Assembly (NCBI RefSeq): GCF_040499845.1
Contig: NZ_CP159342.1
Span: 4,464,001-4,528,000 of the forward strand
Reading direction: 5' to 3'
Source of the DNA: Micromonospora sp. CCTCC AA 2012012
GTDB lineage: Bacteria > Actinomycetota > Actinomycetes > Mycobacteriales > Micromonosporaceae
Length of the DNA: 64,000 nt
Positions within the stretch are counted from its first letter, which is position 1, and each line of letters opens with the position of its first letter. Both the position numbers and the translations under genes were made by a program. Below, piece after piece: positions 21,741 to 31,988 of the stretch. Below the pieces are notes generated by a model. It did not search any database, was not told the DNA's origin, and worked only from the letters and a program-made list of their open reading frames with translations.

Positions 21741-22691
21741 TCACCACGGCCCGAAGACGCGGTCGCCGGTGGCGGAGATCGCGGCGCAGAGCTCGTCCAG
21801 GTCGGTGCCGGTGGTCGCGGCGAGCGCCCGGACCGTCAGCGGGATCAGGTACGACGCGTTCGGCCGTCCCCGGTGCGGCATCGGGGTCAGGTACGGCGCG
21901 TCGGTCTCCACCAGCAGCTGGTCGATCGGAGTGAGCGCGGCGGCCTCGCGCAGCGCGGCGGCGCTGCCGAAGGTGACCGTGCCGGCGAAGCTGAGCAGGT
22001 AGCCCCGGCGGACGCACTCGGCGGCGAAGTCGGCGTCGCCGGAGAAACAGTGCAGCACCACCGTCTCCGGGGCGCCCTCGTCGTCGAGCACGCGCAGCAC
22101 GTCGGCGTGCGCGTCCCGGTCGTGGATGACCAGCGCCTTGCCGTACCGCTTGGCGATGGCGATGTGCGCCCGGAAGCTCTCCTCCTGCGCGGCCCGCCCC
22201 TCGTCCCCGGTACGGAAGAAGTCCATCCCGGTCTCGCCGACGCCCCGGACCCGGTCCCGGGCGGCGAGCGCCTCGATCTCGCGCAGTGCCTCGTCCAGGT
22301 CGGCCAGCCGGGGCGCCTCGTTGGGGTGCAGCGCCACGGTGGCCAGCACCGCCGGGTGGCGCTCGGCCACGTCGGCGCCCCAACGGGACGAGGCGACGTC
22401 CACGCCGACCTGGACCAGCCGGTCCACCCCGACCGCGACGGCCACCTCGATCGCCACGGCGATCGGGTCGTCGGCCGCCCCACCGCTCGAGCCGCCGTTC
22501 GCTCCCGACTGCGGGGCTCGCGACCCCGGCTCACTCCTCGCGCTTCGCGGGGGCACGCCCGCCTCGCTGACGGTGATGTCCAGGTGGGTGTGGCTGTCCA
22601 GGACGGGACGGGGCAGCGCCTCGGGTGCGGGCGGGAACTCCCCGGCCCGGCGGGCGGCCCGTTGCTTGCGGGATTCGTTCTGCTCGGTCAT
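21741..22691 (-). CDS. tatD: TatD-family metal-dependent DNase
   Basis: 316 residues of the TatD TIM-barrel hydrolase family, linked to 3'-5' DNA repair exonuclease activity. Metal ligands are visible in DSHTHLD near residue 32, GETGMDF, HDRDAH, HCFSGD and the late ETDAPYL. Residues 46-71 (after SEAGVP) are a Ser/Gly/Arg/Ala-rich insertion absent from the usual compact loop after the first His motif. It lies immediately upstream of rsmA. Confidence 0.92.
   Translation of the reverse strand: MTEQNESRKQRAARRAGEFPPAPEALPRPVLDSHTHLDITVSEAGVPPRSARSEPGSRAPQSGANGGSSGGAADDPIAVAIEVAVAVGVDRLVQVGVDVASSRWGADVAERHPAVLATVALHPNEAPRLADLDEALREIEALAARDRVRGVGETGMDFFRTGDEGRAAQEESFRAHIAIAKRYGKALVIHDRDAHADVLRVLDDEGAPETVVLHCFSGDADFAAECVRRGYLLSFAGTVTFGSAAALREAAALTPIDQLLVETDAPYLTPMPHRGRPNASYLIPLTVRALAATTGTDLDELCAAISATGDRVFGPW
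22479..22556 (-). repeat. Probable in-frame repeat insertion in tatD
   Basis: These 78 bases encode tatD residues 46-71. The segment is of low complexity, contains a CGGGG/CCCCG inverted repeat around TCGCGA, and reads like coding versions of small dispersed repeats I associate with Micromonosporaceae genomes. The assignment as a repeat is inference. Confidence 0.4.
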
Positions 22692-22764
22692 CGCGGCCAG
22701 CATCACACACCCCCGGCGGCCGACGTTCCCGGACCGCCATCGACTGTTCACACGAGGAACATCT

Positions 22765-24036
22765 GTGCCGCTTAGCGTGCCGAGCGTGACCGTCGCCCCC
22801 CGCACCAGCGGTGCCGCCCCCGAGCGGACCGGGCTGCACGTGACGTACGACGGCCGCGTCCACCCGGCGGAGGAGATCGCCCGGGGCGCGGCGTACGAGC
22901 TGTTCAGCGCCGAGGAGGCGCCCGGCTTCGAGTTCGTGCCCCGCCCCGGCGTGGCGTACCCGTGGCGACGGTTCGTGCACGTCACCGAGGTGAGCGCGGT
23001 GCACGGGGCGGTGGAGCCGACCGAGGAGTCCGACGCGCCGCTGCTGATGCCGGTGCACCGGGAGCGCGGCTGGGCGCAGCTGCACCAGCTCAGCCAGTCG
23101 CCCGCCGCGGCCGGGGACCCGGTGCTCGCGGCGGTCCGCGCCTCGGCGGTGGTCCGGCCGGGCACCCGGATGGTCAAGGTGCTCTCCGCCCGGCAGCTCG
23201 CCGGTCACGTACGCGGCTGGTTGCCGCACGGCTTCTGCTACCGCGAGCACGACGTGGCGCACCTGCGTACGCCGGCCGCCCTGTCGGTGCTGCGGGGCGA
23301 CTCCGAGGGCGGCCGGGACGGCACCGACGTGGCGTACGCGCTGCGCTGGCGGGCCGCCGACCCGGCGGATTACGACGTGCCGGTCGGTGCCGCGCACCGG
23401 GGGTTGACCGCGTTGGCGCCCCGGGACCGGCTCGGGCCGCCGGTGCTGGGCACCGGGTTCGTGCCGAGCAACGCCCAGCTCGTCCCCGAGTTCGTCACCC
23501 GGGACTTCGCCGACCTGCCGATGCCGGCGAACGCCACCCTGCTCGCCTATCCGGCGCAGGGGGTGGAGGTGGTGCTCTACAGCTATCAGGCGGAGCAGCG
23601 CGGCTGGCTGCGGATGGTGGGCCCGCAGTGGCGGCACCTGCTGGCCGCGGTGCCGGGCGTCTCCCCCGACCAGGAGTACGTCCCGACCGGCGACGCGCCC
23701 CGCTCCACCCAGCTCGTCGGCGGCTACGCGGGCGGCGAGTACGAGGCGGTGGCCGACCTGCCGGGCGGGTTCCGGGTGCTGGCGATGACCCGGGCGGCCC
23801 GCTACCCGGTGGAGTCGGCCGCCCGCCGGCTGCGCCGGGCCGACTGGCGGGGCGTGCCCTGTCTGGTGCTGCGGGAGGAGTCGGGCTGGCTGCGGCTGCG
23901 GCTGTGCCGGCCGGACCCGGACGCGGTGGCGGTCACCGGGGCACAGTGCCACGAGCGGGGCGTCTACGAGACCTGGGCGCCGGGTGCCGAGGTGACCGAC
24001 GACCGGATCGTGGACCTGCCGTACGGGCTGGCATAA
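22765..24036 (+). CDS. Conserved hypothetical protein, possibly Micromonosporaceae-specific
   Basis: About 423 residues, with no signal peptide or membrane helix. It contains repeated Trp/Tyr-rich blocks (YPWRRFVHVTEV, GWLRMVGPQWRHLL, SGWLRLRLCRP) that suggest several copies of a small beta-rich unit, but I recognise no domain. The GTG at 22,765 has GAGGA a few bases upstream; later GTGs at 22,777 and 22,786 are possible. It is divergent from tatD and followed 57 bp later by an alpha/beta hydrolase gene. Confidence 0.7.
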   Translation: MPLSVPSVTVAPRTSGAAPERTGLHVTYDGRVHPAEEIARGAAYELFSAEEAPGFEFVPRPGVAYPWRRFVHVTEVSAVHGAVEPTEESDAPLLMPVHRERGWAQLHQLSQSPAAAGDPVLAAVRASAVVRPGTRMVKVLSARQLAGHVRGWLPHGFCYREHDVAHLRTPAALSVLRGDSEGGRDGTDVAYALRWRAADPADYDVPVGAAHRGLTALAPRDRLGPPVLGTGFVPSNAQLVPEFVTRDFADLPMPANATLLAYPAQGVEVVLYSYQAEQRGWLRMVGPQWRHLLAAVPGVSPDQEYVPTGDAPRSTQLVGGYAGGEYEAVADLPGGFRVLAMTRAARYPVESAARRLRRADWRGVPCLVLREESGWLRLRLCRPDPDAVAVTGAQCHERGVYETWAPGAEVTDDRIVDLPYGLA

Positions 24037-24093
24037 CGGCAGGCGCGACGGGAATGCGCGGGCGTCCGAGACGTACGCACCGGGGAGACGCCC

Positions 24094-24945
24094 ATGCCGT
24101 TCATCACCGTGGGGACGGAGAACTCCGCCCCCATCGACCTGTACTACGAGGACCACGGTTCCGGTCAACCGATCGTGCTGATCCACGGGTTCCCGTTCAA
24201 CGGCGCGACCTGGGAGAAGGTCAGCGGGCCGCTGCAGGCCGCCGGCTACCGGGTGATCACGTACGACCGGCGTGGCTTCGGGGCCTCCGCCCAACCGGCG
24301 ATGGGGTACGACTACGACACCTTCGCCGCCGACCTCGACGTGCTGATGACCGAGCTGGACCTGCGCAACGCGATCCTGGTCGGGCACTCGATGGGCACCG
24401 GTGAGGTGACCCGCTACCTCGGCGCGTACGGCTCGGACCGGGTGGACCGGGCGGTGCTGATGGCCCCGTTGGCGCCGTTCCTGCTGAAGACGCCGGACAA
24501 TCCGGAAGGTGTCGAGAAGAGCCTCTTCGACGGGTTCCAGCAGGCCATCGTCGCCGACCGGTTCGCCTACCTGACCCAGTTCTGCGACGCGTTCTTCAAC
24601 TACAGCGAGAACAAGGGCAGGTGGGTGAGCGAGGAGGCGTACCGGGCGCACTGGAACATCGGCGCGCAGGCGTCGGCGAAGGGCACCCACGACTCGGTGG
24701 ACGCCTGGCAGACCGACTTCCGGGGCGACCTGCCGAACATCACCATCCCGGTGCTGATCATCCAGGGCGACAAGGACAACGTGCTGCCCTACCCGAAGAC
24801 CGGTCAGCGCCTGCAGAACATGCTCTCCGACGCCCGGCTGGTCACCCTCCAGGGCGCGCCGCACGGCACCCCGTGGACGCACCCGACCGAGGTGAACCGG
24901 GCGATCATGGAGTTCATCGGCGCGCCGAAGATGGCCCGGGCCTGA
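24094..24945 (+). CDS. Alpha/beta hydrolase, cofactor-free haloperoxidase-like
   Basis: 283 residues. The nucleophile elbow GHSMG (near residue 98), the acid GDKDNVLP (near 228) and the His in APHGTPW (near 254) make a full catalytic triad. HGFPFNGATWEKV forms the oxyanion region. The closest pattern is the non-haem chloroperoxidase/esterase group, whose peroxidase activity in vitro reflects perhydrolysis. The natural substrate is unknown. GGGGAGA lies just before the ATG. Confidence 0.9.
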   Translation: MPFITVGTENSAPIDLYYEDHGSGQPIVLIHGFPFNGATWEKVSGPLQAAGYRVITYDRRGFGASAQPAMGYDYDTFAADLDVLMTELDLRNAILVGHSMGTGEVTRYLGAYGSDRVDRAVLMAPLAPFLLKTPDNPEGVEKSLFDGFQQAIVADRFAYLTQFCDAFFNYSENKGRWVSEEAYRAHWNIGAQASAKGTHDSVDAWQTDFRGDLPNITIPVLIIQGDKDNVLPYPKTGQRLQNMLSDARLVTLQGAPHGTPWTHPTEVNRAIMEFIGAPKMARA

Positions 24946-24957
24946 TCCGCCGACGAC

Positions 24958-24987
24958 CGCGGCCCCGGGGGATCCCCCGGGGCCGCG
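24958..24987. terminator. Perfect bidirectional terminator between hydrolase and metG
   Basis: A 14-bp perfect inverted repeat (24,958-24,971 with 24,974-24,987) lies between the stop codons of two convergent genes and could end both transcripts. Confidence 0.88.
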
Positions 24988-25000
24988 TCGACGTGCCGGC

Positions 25001-26803
25001 TCAGCCGGCCAGCCGGGCCAGTTCCTCGTCGACGATGGACGGGTCGAGCTTGCGGAACACCGGCTTCGGCGCCGCGAGCGGCCGACCCACCTCCAGGGGT
25101 ACGGACTCCCAACGCGCGCCGACCGTGTAGTCCCCGGTCAGCACCGGGTACGCCGGCCCGCCGTCGAGGTCCTCGACCTCCTCGATCACCGGCATGGGGG
25201 CGTGCACCCCGGTGCCGCCGAGCAGCTCGTGGATCTGCTGCGCGGAGTGCGGCAAAAACGGCGTGAGCAGCGTGTTGGCGTCGCTGACCACCTGGAGGGC
25301 GACGTGCAGGATGGTGCCCATCCGTGGCTTGTCGTCCTCGCCCTTGAGCTTCCAGGGCGCCTGGTCCGAGAGGTACCTGTTGGCCTCGGCGACGACCCGC
25401 ATCGCCTCGCCGATGGCCTGCTTCTGCCGGTGCTTGGCGATCAGGTCACCCACGGTGGTGAAGCCGGCGCGGGCCACCGCGAGCAGCGCCTCGTCGGCCT
25501 CGGTGAGCCCGGCCGGGTCGACCGGCGGGATCGCGCCGAAGTTCTTCGCCGCCATGGAGACGGAACGGTTGACCAGGTTGCCCCAGCCGGCGACCAGCTC
25601 GTCGTTGTTGCGGCGGAGGAACTCGGCCCAGGTGAAGTCGGTGTCGTTGCTCTCCGGGCCGGCGACGGCGATGAAGTAGCGCAGCGCGTCGGCGTCGTAG
25701 CGTTCCAGGAAGTCCCGGACGTAGATGACGACCTTGCGGGACGAGGAGAACTTCCGCCCCTCCATGGTCAGGTATTCGCTGGAGACCACCTCGGTGGGCA
25801 GGTTGAGCCGGCCCAGTTCGCCGGGCTGACCGTCCCGCGCGCCCTCGCCGGAGTAGCCGCCGAGCAGCGCCGGCCAGATCACCGAGTGGAAGACGATGTT
25901 GTCCTTGCCCATGAAGTAGTAGCTGGGCGAGTCCTTCCCCTCGCCGTCGGTCGACCACCACTTGCGCCACGCCTCGGGGTCGCCGGTGCGGCGGGCCCAC
26001 TCGATGGACGCGGAGAGATAGCCGATGACGGCGTCGAACCAGACGTAGATCCGCTTGTCGTTCCGGTCCTGCCAGCCCTCCAGGGGGATCGGCACGCCCC
26101 ACTCCAGGTCGCGGGTGATGGCCCGGGGCTGGAGGTCGTCGAGGAGGTTGCGCGAGAACCGCAGCACGTTGGGGCGCCAGCCCTCCCGGGTGTCCAGCCA
26201 CTGCCGCAGCGCGTCGGCCAGGGCGGGCAGGTCCAGGAAGAAGTGCTCGGTCTCGACGAACTCCGGCGTCTCGCCGTTGATCTTGGACTTGGGGTTGATC
26301 AGGTCGATCGGGTCGAGCTGGTTGCCGCAGTTGTCGCACTGGTCGCCGCGGGCGCTGTCGTAGCCGCAGATCGGGCAGGTGCCCTCGATGTAGCGGTCGG
26401 GCAGGGTCCGGCCGGTGGACGGGGAGATCGCCCCGGTGGTGACCTTGGGGACGATGTAGCCGTTGCGGTGCAGCCCGGTGAACAGCTCCTGCACCACCGC
26501 GTAGTGGTTGCGGGTGGTGGTGCGGGTGAACAGGTCGTACGACAGGCCCAGCGCCCGCAGGTCCTCGGCGATCACCCGGTTGTACCGGTCGGCCAGTTCG
26601 CGCGGGGTGACCCCCTCGGCGTCGGCCTGCACCTGGATCGGGGTGCCGTGCTCGTCGGTGCCGGAGACCATGAGCACGTCGTGACCGGCCATCCGCATGT
26701 ACCGGGCGAAGACGTCGGAGGGAACGCCGAATCCGGAAACGTGGCCGATGTGGCGCGGGCCGTTGGCGTAGGGCCAGGCGACCGCGGCGAGAACGTGACT
26801 CAT
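25001..26803 (-). CDS. metG: Methionine--tRNA ligase
   Basis: 600 residues, class Ia synthetase. HIGH is at residues 18-21, the zinc knuckle is [18 protein letters not shown], and the KMSKS loop has the KFSSSR variant common in actinobacterial MetG. The DALRY motif precedes the anticodon-binding helical domain. No C-terminal tRNA-binding (EMAP-like) domain is seen. It charges initiator and elongator tRNA-Met. The ATG at 26,803 begins the family N-terminus; a much longer open frame upstream is a GC-rich artefact. Confidence 0.97.
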   Translation of the reverse strand: MSHVLAAVAWPYANGPRHIGHVSGFGVPSDVFARYMRMAGHDVLMVSGTDEHGTPIQVQADAEGVTPRELADRYNRVIAEDLRALGLSYDLFTRTTTRNHYAVVQELFTGLHRNGYIVPKVTTGAISPSTGRTLPDRYIEGTCPICGYDSARGDQCDNCGNQLDPIDLINPKSKINGETPEFVETEHFFLDLPALADALRQWLDTREGWRPNVLRFSRNLLDDLQPRAITRDLEWGVPIPLEGWQDRNDKRIYVWFDAVIGYLSASIEWARRTGDPEAWRKWWSTDGEGKDSPSYYFMGKDNIVFHSVIWPALLGGYSGEGARDGQPGELGRLNLPTEVVSSEYLTMEGRKFSSSRKVVIYVRDFLERYDADALRYFIAVAGPESNDTDFTWAEFLRRNNDELVAGWGNLVNRSVSMAAKNFGAIPPVDPAGLTEADEALLAVARAGFTTVGDLIAKHRQKQAIGEAMRVVAEANRYLSDQAPWKLKGEDDKPRMGTILHVALQVVSDANTLLTPFLPHSAQQIHELLGGTGVHAPMPVIEEVEDLDGGPAYPVLTGDYTVGARWESVPLEVGRPLAAPKPVFRKLDPSIVDEELARLAG

Positions 26804-26942
26804 GACCAGCAAGCCTAGTGACCGCTGCACGGCGGGCGCGAACCAACAGGCCGTCCGGGGCGCTCGATCCGCCGACGACTCGCCCGATTTGTCGCCGACA
26901 CGCGGCGTGAGCTGCGCGGGGACGTACCCGTGCCGGTGTGGA

Positions 26943-27809
26943 ATGAACGCCGTGACCAGCAGACCAGCGGCCCCGGAGCAGGACGGCCCGGCGGACGGAG
27001 ACCACCGCCGGCTCCCGACGGCGACCGCCCGGGGCGGGCCGGTCGCGCCGCATCCCCGGCCCGAACGCACCCCCGCCCCGCCGGTCGAGGTCGAGCCGAC
27101 CACCGGTGCGCCGGTGGACGCCGTCCCCCGGCGGGTGCCCGTCCGGCAGCCGCGCTGGCACCGCCGGTGGCCCGCCCCCGGTGAGCCGGACGAGCCGGCC
27201 CTCTGGGCACCGATCGAGGAGGTGCACTGGGACGGCACCCCGCTGCGGGCGGAGCCGCGTCGGCCGGGCCGGTTCGCCGGTCGGATCCGCCGGGCGCGGG
27301 TCCGGCGTCCGCGCCACCCACCGGACCCGGTCCACGGCCTCGCCGCGCTGCTCGCGTTGAGCCTGCTGGCCGCCTTCTTCGCCTGGGTCAGCGCGGGCCC
27401 GCTCTGGCTGGCGGTGGGCCACGCCACGCCGGGAACCGTGGTGGTCAGCGGCTGCACCGGCGCGGGACTGACCCAGCGCTGCCGGGGCATCTTCCTCGCC
27501 GACGACGAGCGCTTCGTCGCCCACGGGGTACGGGTCAGCGGGGTGCCGGCGGAGAGCACCGCGGCCGGCTCGGCGCTGCCGGCGCAGATGACCGGCCCCG
27601 CGGGGGGCACCGCGTACGCCGACGCCGGGGTGGGTCGGCACCTGCGCTGGCTGCTCGGCCTGCTGCTGGTGCTGGCCTGCGCGCTCGGGATCGCCCGGTG
27701 GACCGGCGCGACCCGGCTGCCCGACCCGCGACACCGCCGCTGGGCGGTGGGAATCGCGCTGGCCGGCCCGGCACTGATCACCGTCGGCTTCCTCCTCGCC
27801 GCCTGGTGA
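26943..27809 (+). CDS. Hypothetical membrane protein with a Pro-rich cytosolic N-terminus
   Basis: 288 residues. The first 120 or so are rich in Pro, Arg and Ala. One membrane segment (about 137-160, [19 protein letters not shown]) is followed by an outside loop with two Cys ([16 protein letters not shown]), and two more hydrophobic segments close the protein. The paired Cys suggests an extracytoplasmic disulfide. I do not recognise the family. ATG at 26,943 or the GTG four codons later is possible. It is divergent from metG and converges with rsmI. Confidence 0.65.
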   Translation: MNAVTSRPAAPEQDGPADGDHRRLPTATARGGPVAPHPRPERTPAPPVEVEPTTGAPVDAVPRRVPVRQPRWHRRWPAPGEPDEPALWAPIEEVHWDGTPLRAEPRRPGRFAGRIRRARVRRPRHPPDPVHGLAALLALSLLAAFFAWVSAGPLWLAVGHATPGTVVVSGCTGAGLTQRCRGIFLADDERFVAHGVRVSGVPAESTAAGSALPAQMTGPAGGTAYADAGVGRHLRWLLGLLLVLACALGIARWTGATRLPDPRHRRWAVGIALAGPALITVGFLLAAW

Positions 27810-27818
27810 CCCGCCCGC

Positions 27819-28658
27819 TCAGCTGTGCACGACGGTGTAGACGTCGCGGCGGCGCAGGCCGTACCCGGTGGCGACCTCGGTGATCGCGTCCCGGCGCGAC
27901 ATGCCGGTGGCCTCCCGCTCGGCGACCGCGGCGCGCAGCGTGTCGTCGTCGGGCCGGACCGCCTCCGCCGGCGGCGCCCCGGCCACCACCAGGGTGATCT
28001 CGCCCCGGGGCTCGCCCTCGGCGGCCCACTCGGCCAGCTCGCCGAGGGGCCGGCGGACGACCTCCTCGTAGGTCTTGGTCAGCTCACGGCAGAGCGCGGC
28101 GGGCCGGTCGGGGCCGAAGGCGGCGGCCAGGTCGGCCAGCGCGGCGGTGATCCGGTGCGGCGCCTCGAAGAGCACCAGGGTGCGCTCCTCGGCGGCGAGC
28201 GCCCGTAGCCGGGACCGGCGGGCGCCCGGGGTGCGGGGCAGGAAACCCTCGAAGCAGAACCGGTCGCAGGGCAGCCCGGAGAGCGCCAGGGCGGTGGTCA
28301 CCGCGCTCGGCCCGGGTGCGGCGGTGACCGGCACGCCGGCGTCGAGCGCGGCCCGGACCAGCCGGTAGCCGGGGTCCGAGACGCTGGGCATGCCACCGTC
28401 GGTGACCAGCGCCATCGTGTATCCGGCGGTGAGCGCCTCGACCAGTTCCGGGGTGCGCCGCTCCTCGTTCCCCTCGAAGTAGGAGATGATCCGGCCGGGG
28501 ACGGTGACGTCCAGGTCACGGGCGAGCCGGGTGAGCCGGCGGGTGTCCTCGGCGGCGACCACGTCGGCGGTGCCGAGCACCTCCCGGAAGCGGGCCGAGG
28601 CGTCTGCGGGGTTGCCCAGCGGCGCGCCGAGCAGAATCAGGCGCCCGACCTCGGACAT
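27819..28658 (-). CDS. rsmI: 16S rRNA (cytidine(1402)-2'-O)-methyltransferase
   Basis: 279 residues of the tetrapyrrole methylase fold. [13 protein letters not shown] opens the protein, [11 protein letters not shown] follows, and [15 protein letters not shown] and [17 protein letters not shown] are diagnostic of RsmI. It methylates the ribose of C1402 in the ribosomal P site. ATG at 28,658 is chosen over an upstream in-frame start at 28,721 because it matches the family N-terminus. The neighbour on the other strand is the O-mannosyltransferase, as with mycobacterial Rv1003 and Rv1002c. Confidence 0.95.
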   Translation of the reverse strand: MSEVGRLILLGAPLGNPADASARFREVLGTADVVAAEDTRRLTRLARDLDVTVPGRIISYFEGNEERRTPELVEALTAGYTMALVTDGGMPSVSDPGYRLVRAALDAGVPVTAAPGPSAVTTALALSGLPCDRFCFEGFLPRTPGARRSRLRALAAEERTLVLFEAPHRITAALADLAAAFGPDRPAALCRELTKTYEEVVRRPLGELAEWAAEGEPRGEITLVVAGAPPAEAVRPDDDTLRAAVAEREATGMSRRDAITEVATGYGLRRRDVYTVVHS

Positions 28659-28750
28659 TTCACCCACGAATGCTGCTCCTTCATCGACGGCGGTACCAAT
28701 CTCGGAGACGACGGGCGCCACCGGGCACCTTCGCAGCCTACGATCGCCGG

Positions 28751-30439
28751 GTGACGAGTGCGTCGACAGCGCAGAGCGCGGGCCCGGCCGAGTCGGCCCG
28801 GACGACCGACGGTGGCGCCACCGCCGACCAGGCCACCCCGACCGGCGGGGGCGGGGTGCCGGCCGTCGTCCGGCGCCGGCTGGCAGGCGTCGACGCGCGG
28901 CTCGACGGACACGCCTGGCTGGCCACCACGGTCGTGGTGGCGATCGCGGCGATCCTCCGGTTCGTCGGGCTCAGCGGCCCCAACGGCAAGATCTTCGACG
29001 AGATCTACTACGCCCGCGACGCGTACGGGCTGATCGACCGGGGCGTCGAGTGGAACTACAAGGACAACGGCCCGTCGTACGTGGTGCACCCGCCGCTGGG
29101 CAAGTGGCTGATCGGGCTCGGTGAGTGGGCCTTCGGCTATCAGGACGCCGAGACGAAGATCTCCGTACCGGGGCACCTGATGACCACCGCCCCCGAGTTC
29201 GGCTGGCGCTTCGCGGCGGCGGTCGCCGGCACCCTCTCGGTGCTGCTGCTGGTCCGGATCGGCCGGCGGATGTTCCGCTCCACCACGCTCGGCTGCGCGG
29301 CCGGCCTGCTGCTCGCCCTGGACGGCTTCCAGCTGGTGCTCTCCCGCACCGCGCTGCTCGACATCTTCCTGCTGCTCTTCGTGCTCGCCGCGTTCGGCGC
29401 GCTGGTGCTGGACCGGGACGCCCGGCGACGCCGCTGGGCGCGGGCGCTGGACGCCGGGCTCGACGTCTCCCGCCCCGGCCGGGCCGGCCGGCCGCCGTCG
29501 ACCTGGCGGGACTGGCCCTGGTGGCGGCTGCTCGCCGGGGTGCTGCTCGGCTGCGCCTGCGCGGTGAAGTGGAGCGGGCTCTACTTCGTGCCGGCCTTCG
29601 GCCTGCTGGTGATCTTCTGGGAGGTGGGTGTCCGCCGCTCCGCGGGCGTACGCCGCCCGTGGCGGGACACCCTCCTGGACGAGCTGCCCTGGCTGCTGCT
29701 GGCCGGCGTGCTGATGGTCGGCACGTACGTGGCGACCTGGTCCGGCTGGCTGCTCAGCGACGACGGCTACTACCGGCTGGCCAGCCGCTACCCGCAGGCC
29801 CCGCTCAGTGACACCCCGGTGTTCGGCGCGCTGATCAACCTGTGGGAATACCACAAGGCCGCGTACGGCTTCCACACCCAGCTCGACGACCCGCACAAGT
29901 ACCAGTCCTGGCCCTGGCAGTGGCTGCTGCTCGGCCGGCCGGTCGCCTTCTACTGGTCCGGCGAGGGCTCGTGCGGCGCGCCGACCTGCGCCTCGGAGAT
30001 CCTGCTGCTCGGCACGCCGCTGCTCTGGTGGTCGTTCCTGCCCGCGCTGGGCGCGCTGGCCTGGCTGGGTGCGGCCCGACGGGACTGGCGGGCCGGGGCG
30101 ATCCTGCTGAGCGTCGCCGCCGGGCTGCTGCCGTGGTTCTGGTTCGCCCTGGACGGGCGGACGATGTTCTCCTTCTACGCCGCGCCGGCCGTGCCGTTCC
30201 TGGTGCTGGCGGTGGTCTACGTGCTCGGCGCGATCATCTCGCCCGCCGGGGCGCCGGCCGCGAAGGCGGCGTCGGAGGAGGACGTCTCCGACCGACGGAT
30301 GGTGGGCGGGATCATCGCCGGGGCGTACGTGCTGCTGGTGGCGCTCTGCTTCGGCTACTTCTACCCGATCTTCGTGGGGAAGCTGCTGCCGTACGCCGAG
30401 TGGTCCGCCCGGATGTGGCTGGACGGTCGCTGGATCTGA
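28751..30439 (+). CDS. Polyprenyl-phosphate-mannose--protein mannosyltransferase (PMT)
   Basis: 562 residues with about ten membrane helices. The first outside loop carries the GT-C acidic motif in FDEIYYARDAY near residue 82, and the conserved VHPPLGKWLI follows near 115. The family transfers mannose from polyprenyl-phosphomannose to secreted proteins; Rv1002c of M. tuberculosis is the known actinobacterial example. A Thr/Ala-rich leader of about 55 residues precedes the first helix. GTG at 28,751 is chosen. It is divergent from rsmI. Confidence 0.93.
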   Translation: MTSASTAQSAGPAESARTTDGGATADQATPTGGGGVPAVVRRRLAGVDARLDGHAWLATTVVVAIAAILRFVGLSGPNGKIFDEIYYARDAYGLIDRGVEWNYKDNGPSYVVHPPLGKWLIGLGEWAFGYQDAETKISVPGHLMTTAPEFGWRFAAAVAGTLSVLLLVRIGRRMFRSTTLGCAAGLLLALDGFQLVLSRTALLDIFLLLFVLAAFGALVLDRDARRRRWARALDAGLDVSRPGRAGRPPSTWRDWPWWRLLAGVLLGCACAVKWSGLYFVPAFGLLVIFWEVGVRRSAGVRRPWRDTLLDELPWLLLAGVLMVGTYVATWSGWLLSDDGYYRLASRYPQAPLSDTPVFGALINLWEYHKAAYGFHTQLDDPHKYQSWPWQWLLLGRPVAFYWSGEGSCGAPTCASEILLLGTPLLWWSFLPALGALAWLGAARRDWRAGAILLSVAAGLLPWFWFALDGRTMFSFYAAPAVPFLVLAVVYVLGAIISPAGAPAAKAASEEDVSDRRMVGGIIAGAYVLLVALCFGYFYPIFVGKLLPYAEWSARMWLDGRWI

Positions 30440-30467
30440 CCCGGGGCGGGACACCGGGGAAATAGGA

Positions 30468-30515
30468 GCGCGCCCCGATCGCCTGCCACGGGGGAAGCGG
30501 GCGATTGGGGCGCGC
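30468..30515 (+). terminator. Terminator after the PMT gene
   Basis: A 16-bp stem with one mismatch (30,468-30,483 with 30,500-30,515) follows the PMT stop by 29 bp. The rest of the 30,440-30,702 gap is less GC-rich and probably holds the promoter of the vWA gene. Confidence 0.85.
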
Positions 30516-30702
30516 AAGAAGAGCTTAACCACACTGAACCAGTGACACAACGGGTGAGGTTGCGTCAGATTTCCGACCGTTGCGCCACCCGCCAAATGGT
30601 TTACATCCGACAGCTAACGGTCGGTCACACCCCCGGGACAGGACGGTTCTTCCACCGCCCACCCGGATGATCATCCAAAGTGGATCTCACTACACTCGCC
30701 CG

Positions 30703-31986
30703 GTGATCAACAAGAGACGATCGACGGCCGTCCTGCTGGGGCTGCTGACGGCGACCGCGCTGATCGGCCCCCTGCCCGCCGCCGCCGACGACGACACCCC
30801 CGAGACACCCACCGAGCCGCCCAAGGTCGAGCTGGTACTCGACGTCAGCGGCTCGATGCGGGCCCGGGACATCGACGGGCGCAGCCGGATCGCGGTCGCC
30901 CAGCAGGCGTTCAACGAGGTGGTCGACGCGCTGCCCGACGAGACCCAGCTCGGCATCCGGGTGCTCGGCGCGACCTACCGCGGCAAGGACAAGAAGCAGG
31001 GCTGCCTCGACACCCAGCAGATCGTGCCGGTCGGCCCGGTGGACCGCACCCAGGCCAAGGCGGCCGTGGCGACGCTGCGCCCGACCGGCTTCACTCCGGT
31101 CGGACTGGCGCTGCGCTCCGCCGCGCAGGACCTCGGCACCGGCACCACCGCCCGCCGGATCGTGCTGATCACCGACGGCGAGGACACCTGCGCCCCGCCC
31201 GACCCGTGCGAGGTCGCCCGGGAACTCGCCGCCCAGGGCACCCGCCTCGTCGTCGACACCCTCGGCCTGGCCCCCGACGAGAAGGTCCGCCGGCAGCTGC
31301 TCTGCATCGCCGGCGCGACCGGCGGCACCTACACGGCCGCGCAGAGCGCCGACGAACTCACCGGGCGGATCAAGCAGCTGGTGGACCGGGCCCGGGACAC
31401 CTACACCGCCACCCCCACCACCGTCGGCGGATCGACGCAGTGCGGGAACGCGCCGCTGCTCGGGCCCGGCGTCTACACCGACCGGGAGGCGTTCGCCGAG
31501 CACCGCTGGTACCGGGTGCCCGTCCGGGCCGGGCAGGAGCTGCGCGCCTCGGTCAGCGTCGGGCTGGACCGGCCGGTCAACCCCGACTACGGGGTGCTGC
31601 TGCGGGCCGTCGCGCCGGACGGCCGGGAACTCGTCCGCGGCGTCGACGCCGGCAGCGGTCGTACCGACGTGGTCTCCGCGGGGCTGCGCTGGTCGGCGGC
31701 GGAGGAGGCGGCCACCCCGACCCCGGAGCCGACCGGTACGCAGGCCGCACAGACCGTCTGCCTGGTGGTCAGCAACGCCTTCGCGCCCCGCCCCGGCACC
31801 GGCACCACCCCCGGCATGCCGGTCGAGCTGACCGTCGACGTGGTCGCCTCGTCCCCCGCCCCGGACGGGCCGGACCTTGGCCGCGGCTGGGCGCTGCTGC
31901 TCCTGCTCACCCTGGCCGGTCTGCTCACCGGGCTGGTCGCCGGGCTGCTCACCCGCTGGTGGGTCGCCACCTGGAGGGAGAACTGA
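30703..31986 (+). CDS. Secreted, membrane-anchored von Willebrand factor A domain protein
   Basis: 427 residues. An N-terminal signal peptide (RR then a hydrophobic core, cleavage likely after LPAAA) is followed by a vWA domain with a full MIDAS motif: DVSGSMR near residue 46, a Thr in GFTPVG near 128, and TDGEDTC near 152. Two Cys pairs suggest disulfides. A Pro/Thr linker and beta-rich domain follow, then a C-terminal helix (LLLLTLAGLLTGLVAGLL) and WREN tail. It is probably a surface metal-dependent binding protein. The next gene starts two bases later and looks like its partner. Confidence 0.85.
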   Translation: MINKRRSTAVLLGLLTATALIGPLPAAADDDTPETPTEPPKVELVLDVSGSMRARDIDGRSRIAVAQQAFNEVVDALPDETQLGIRVLGATYRGKDKKQGCLDTQQIVPVGPVDRTQAKAAVATLRPTGFTPVGLALRSAAQDLGTGTTARRIVLITDGEDTCAPPDPCEVARELAAQGTRLVVDTLGLAPDEKVRRQLLCIAGATGGTYTAAQSADELTGRIKQLVDRARDTYTATPTTVGGSTQCGNAPLLGPGVYTDREAFAEHRWYRVPVRAGQELRASVSVGLDRPVNPDYGVLLRAVAPDGRELVRGVDAGSGRTDVVSAGLRWSAAEEAATPTPEPTGTQAAQTVCLVVSNAFAPRPGTGTTPGMPVELTVDVVASSPAPDGPDLGRGWALLLLLTLAGLLTGLVAGLLTRWWVATWREN

Positions 31987-31988
31987 GG

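Noticed and set aside
24094..24945. Alpha/beta hydrolase as a true halogenating enzyme
   Set aside because: Cofactor-free haloperoxidases are esterase-like and do not explain specific halogenation; no link to the cluster is seen.
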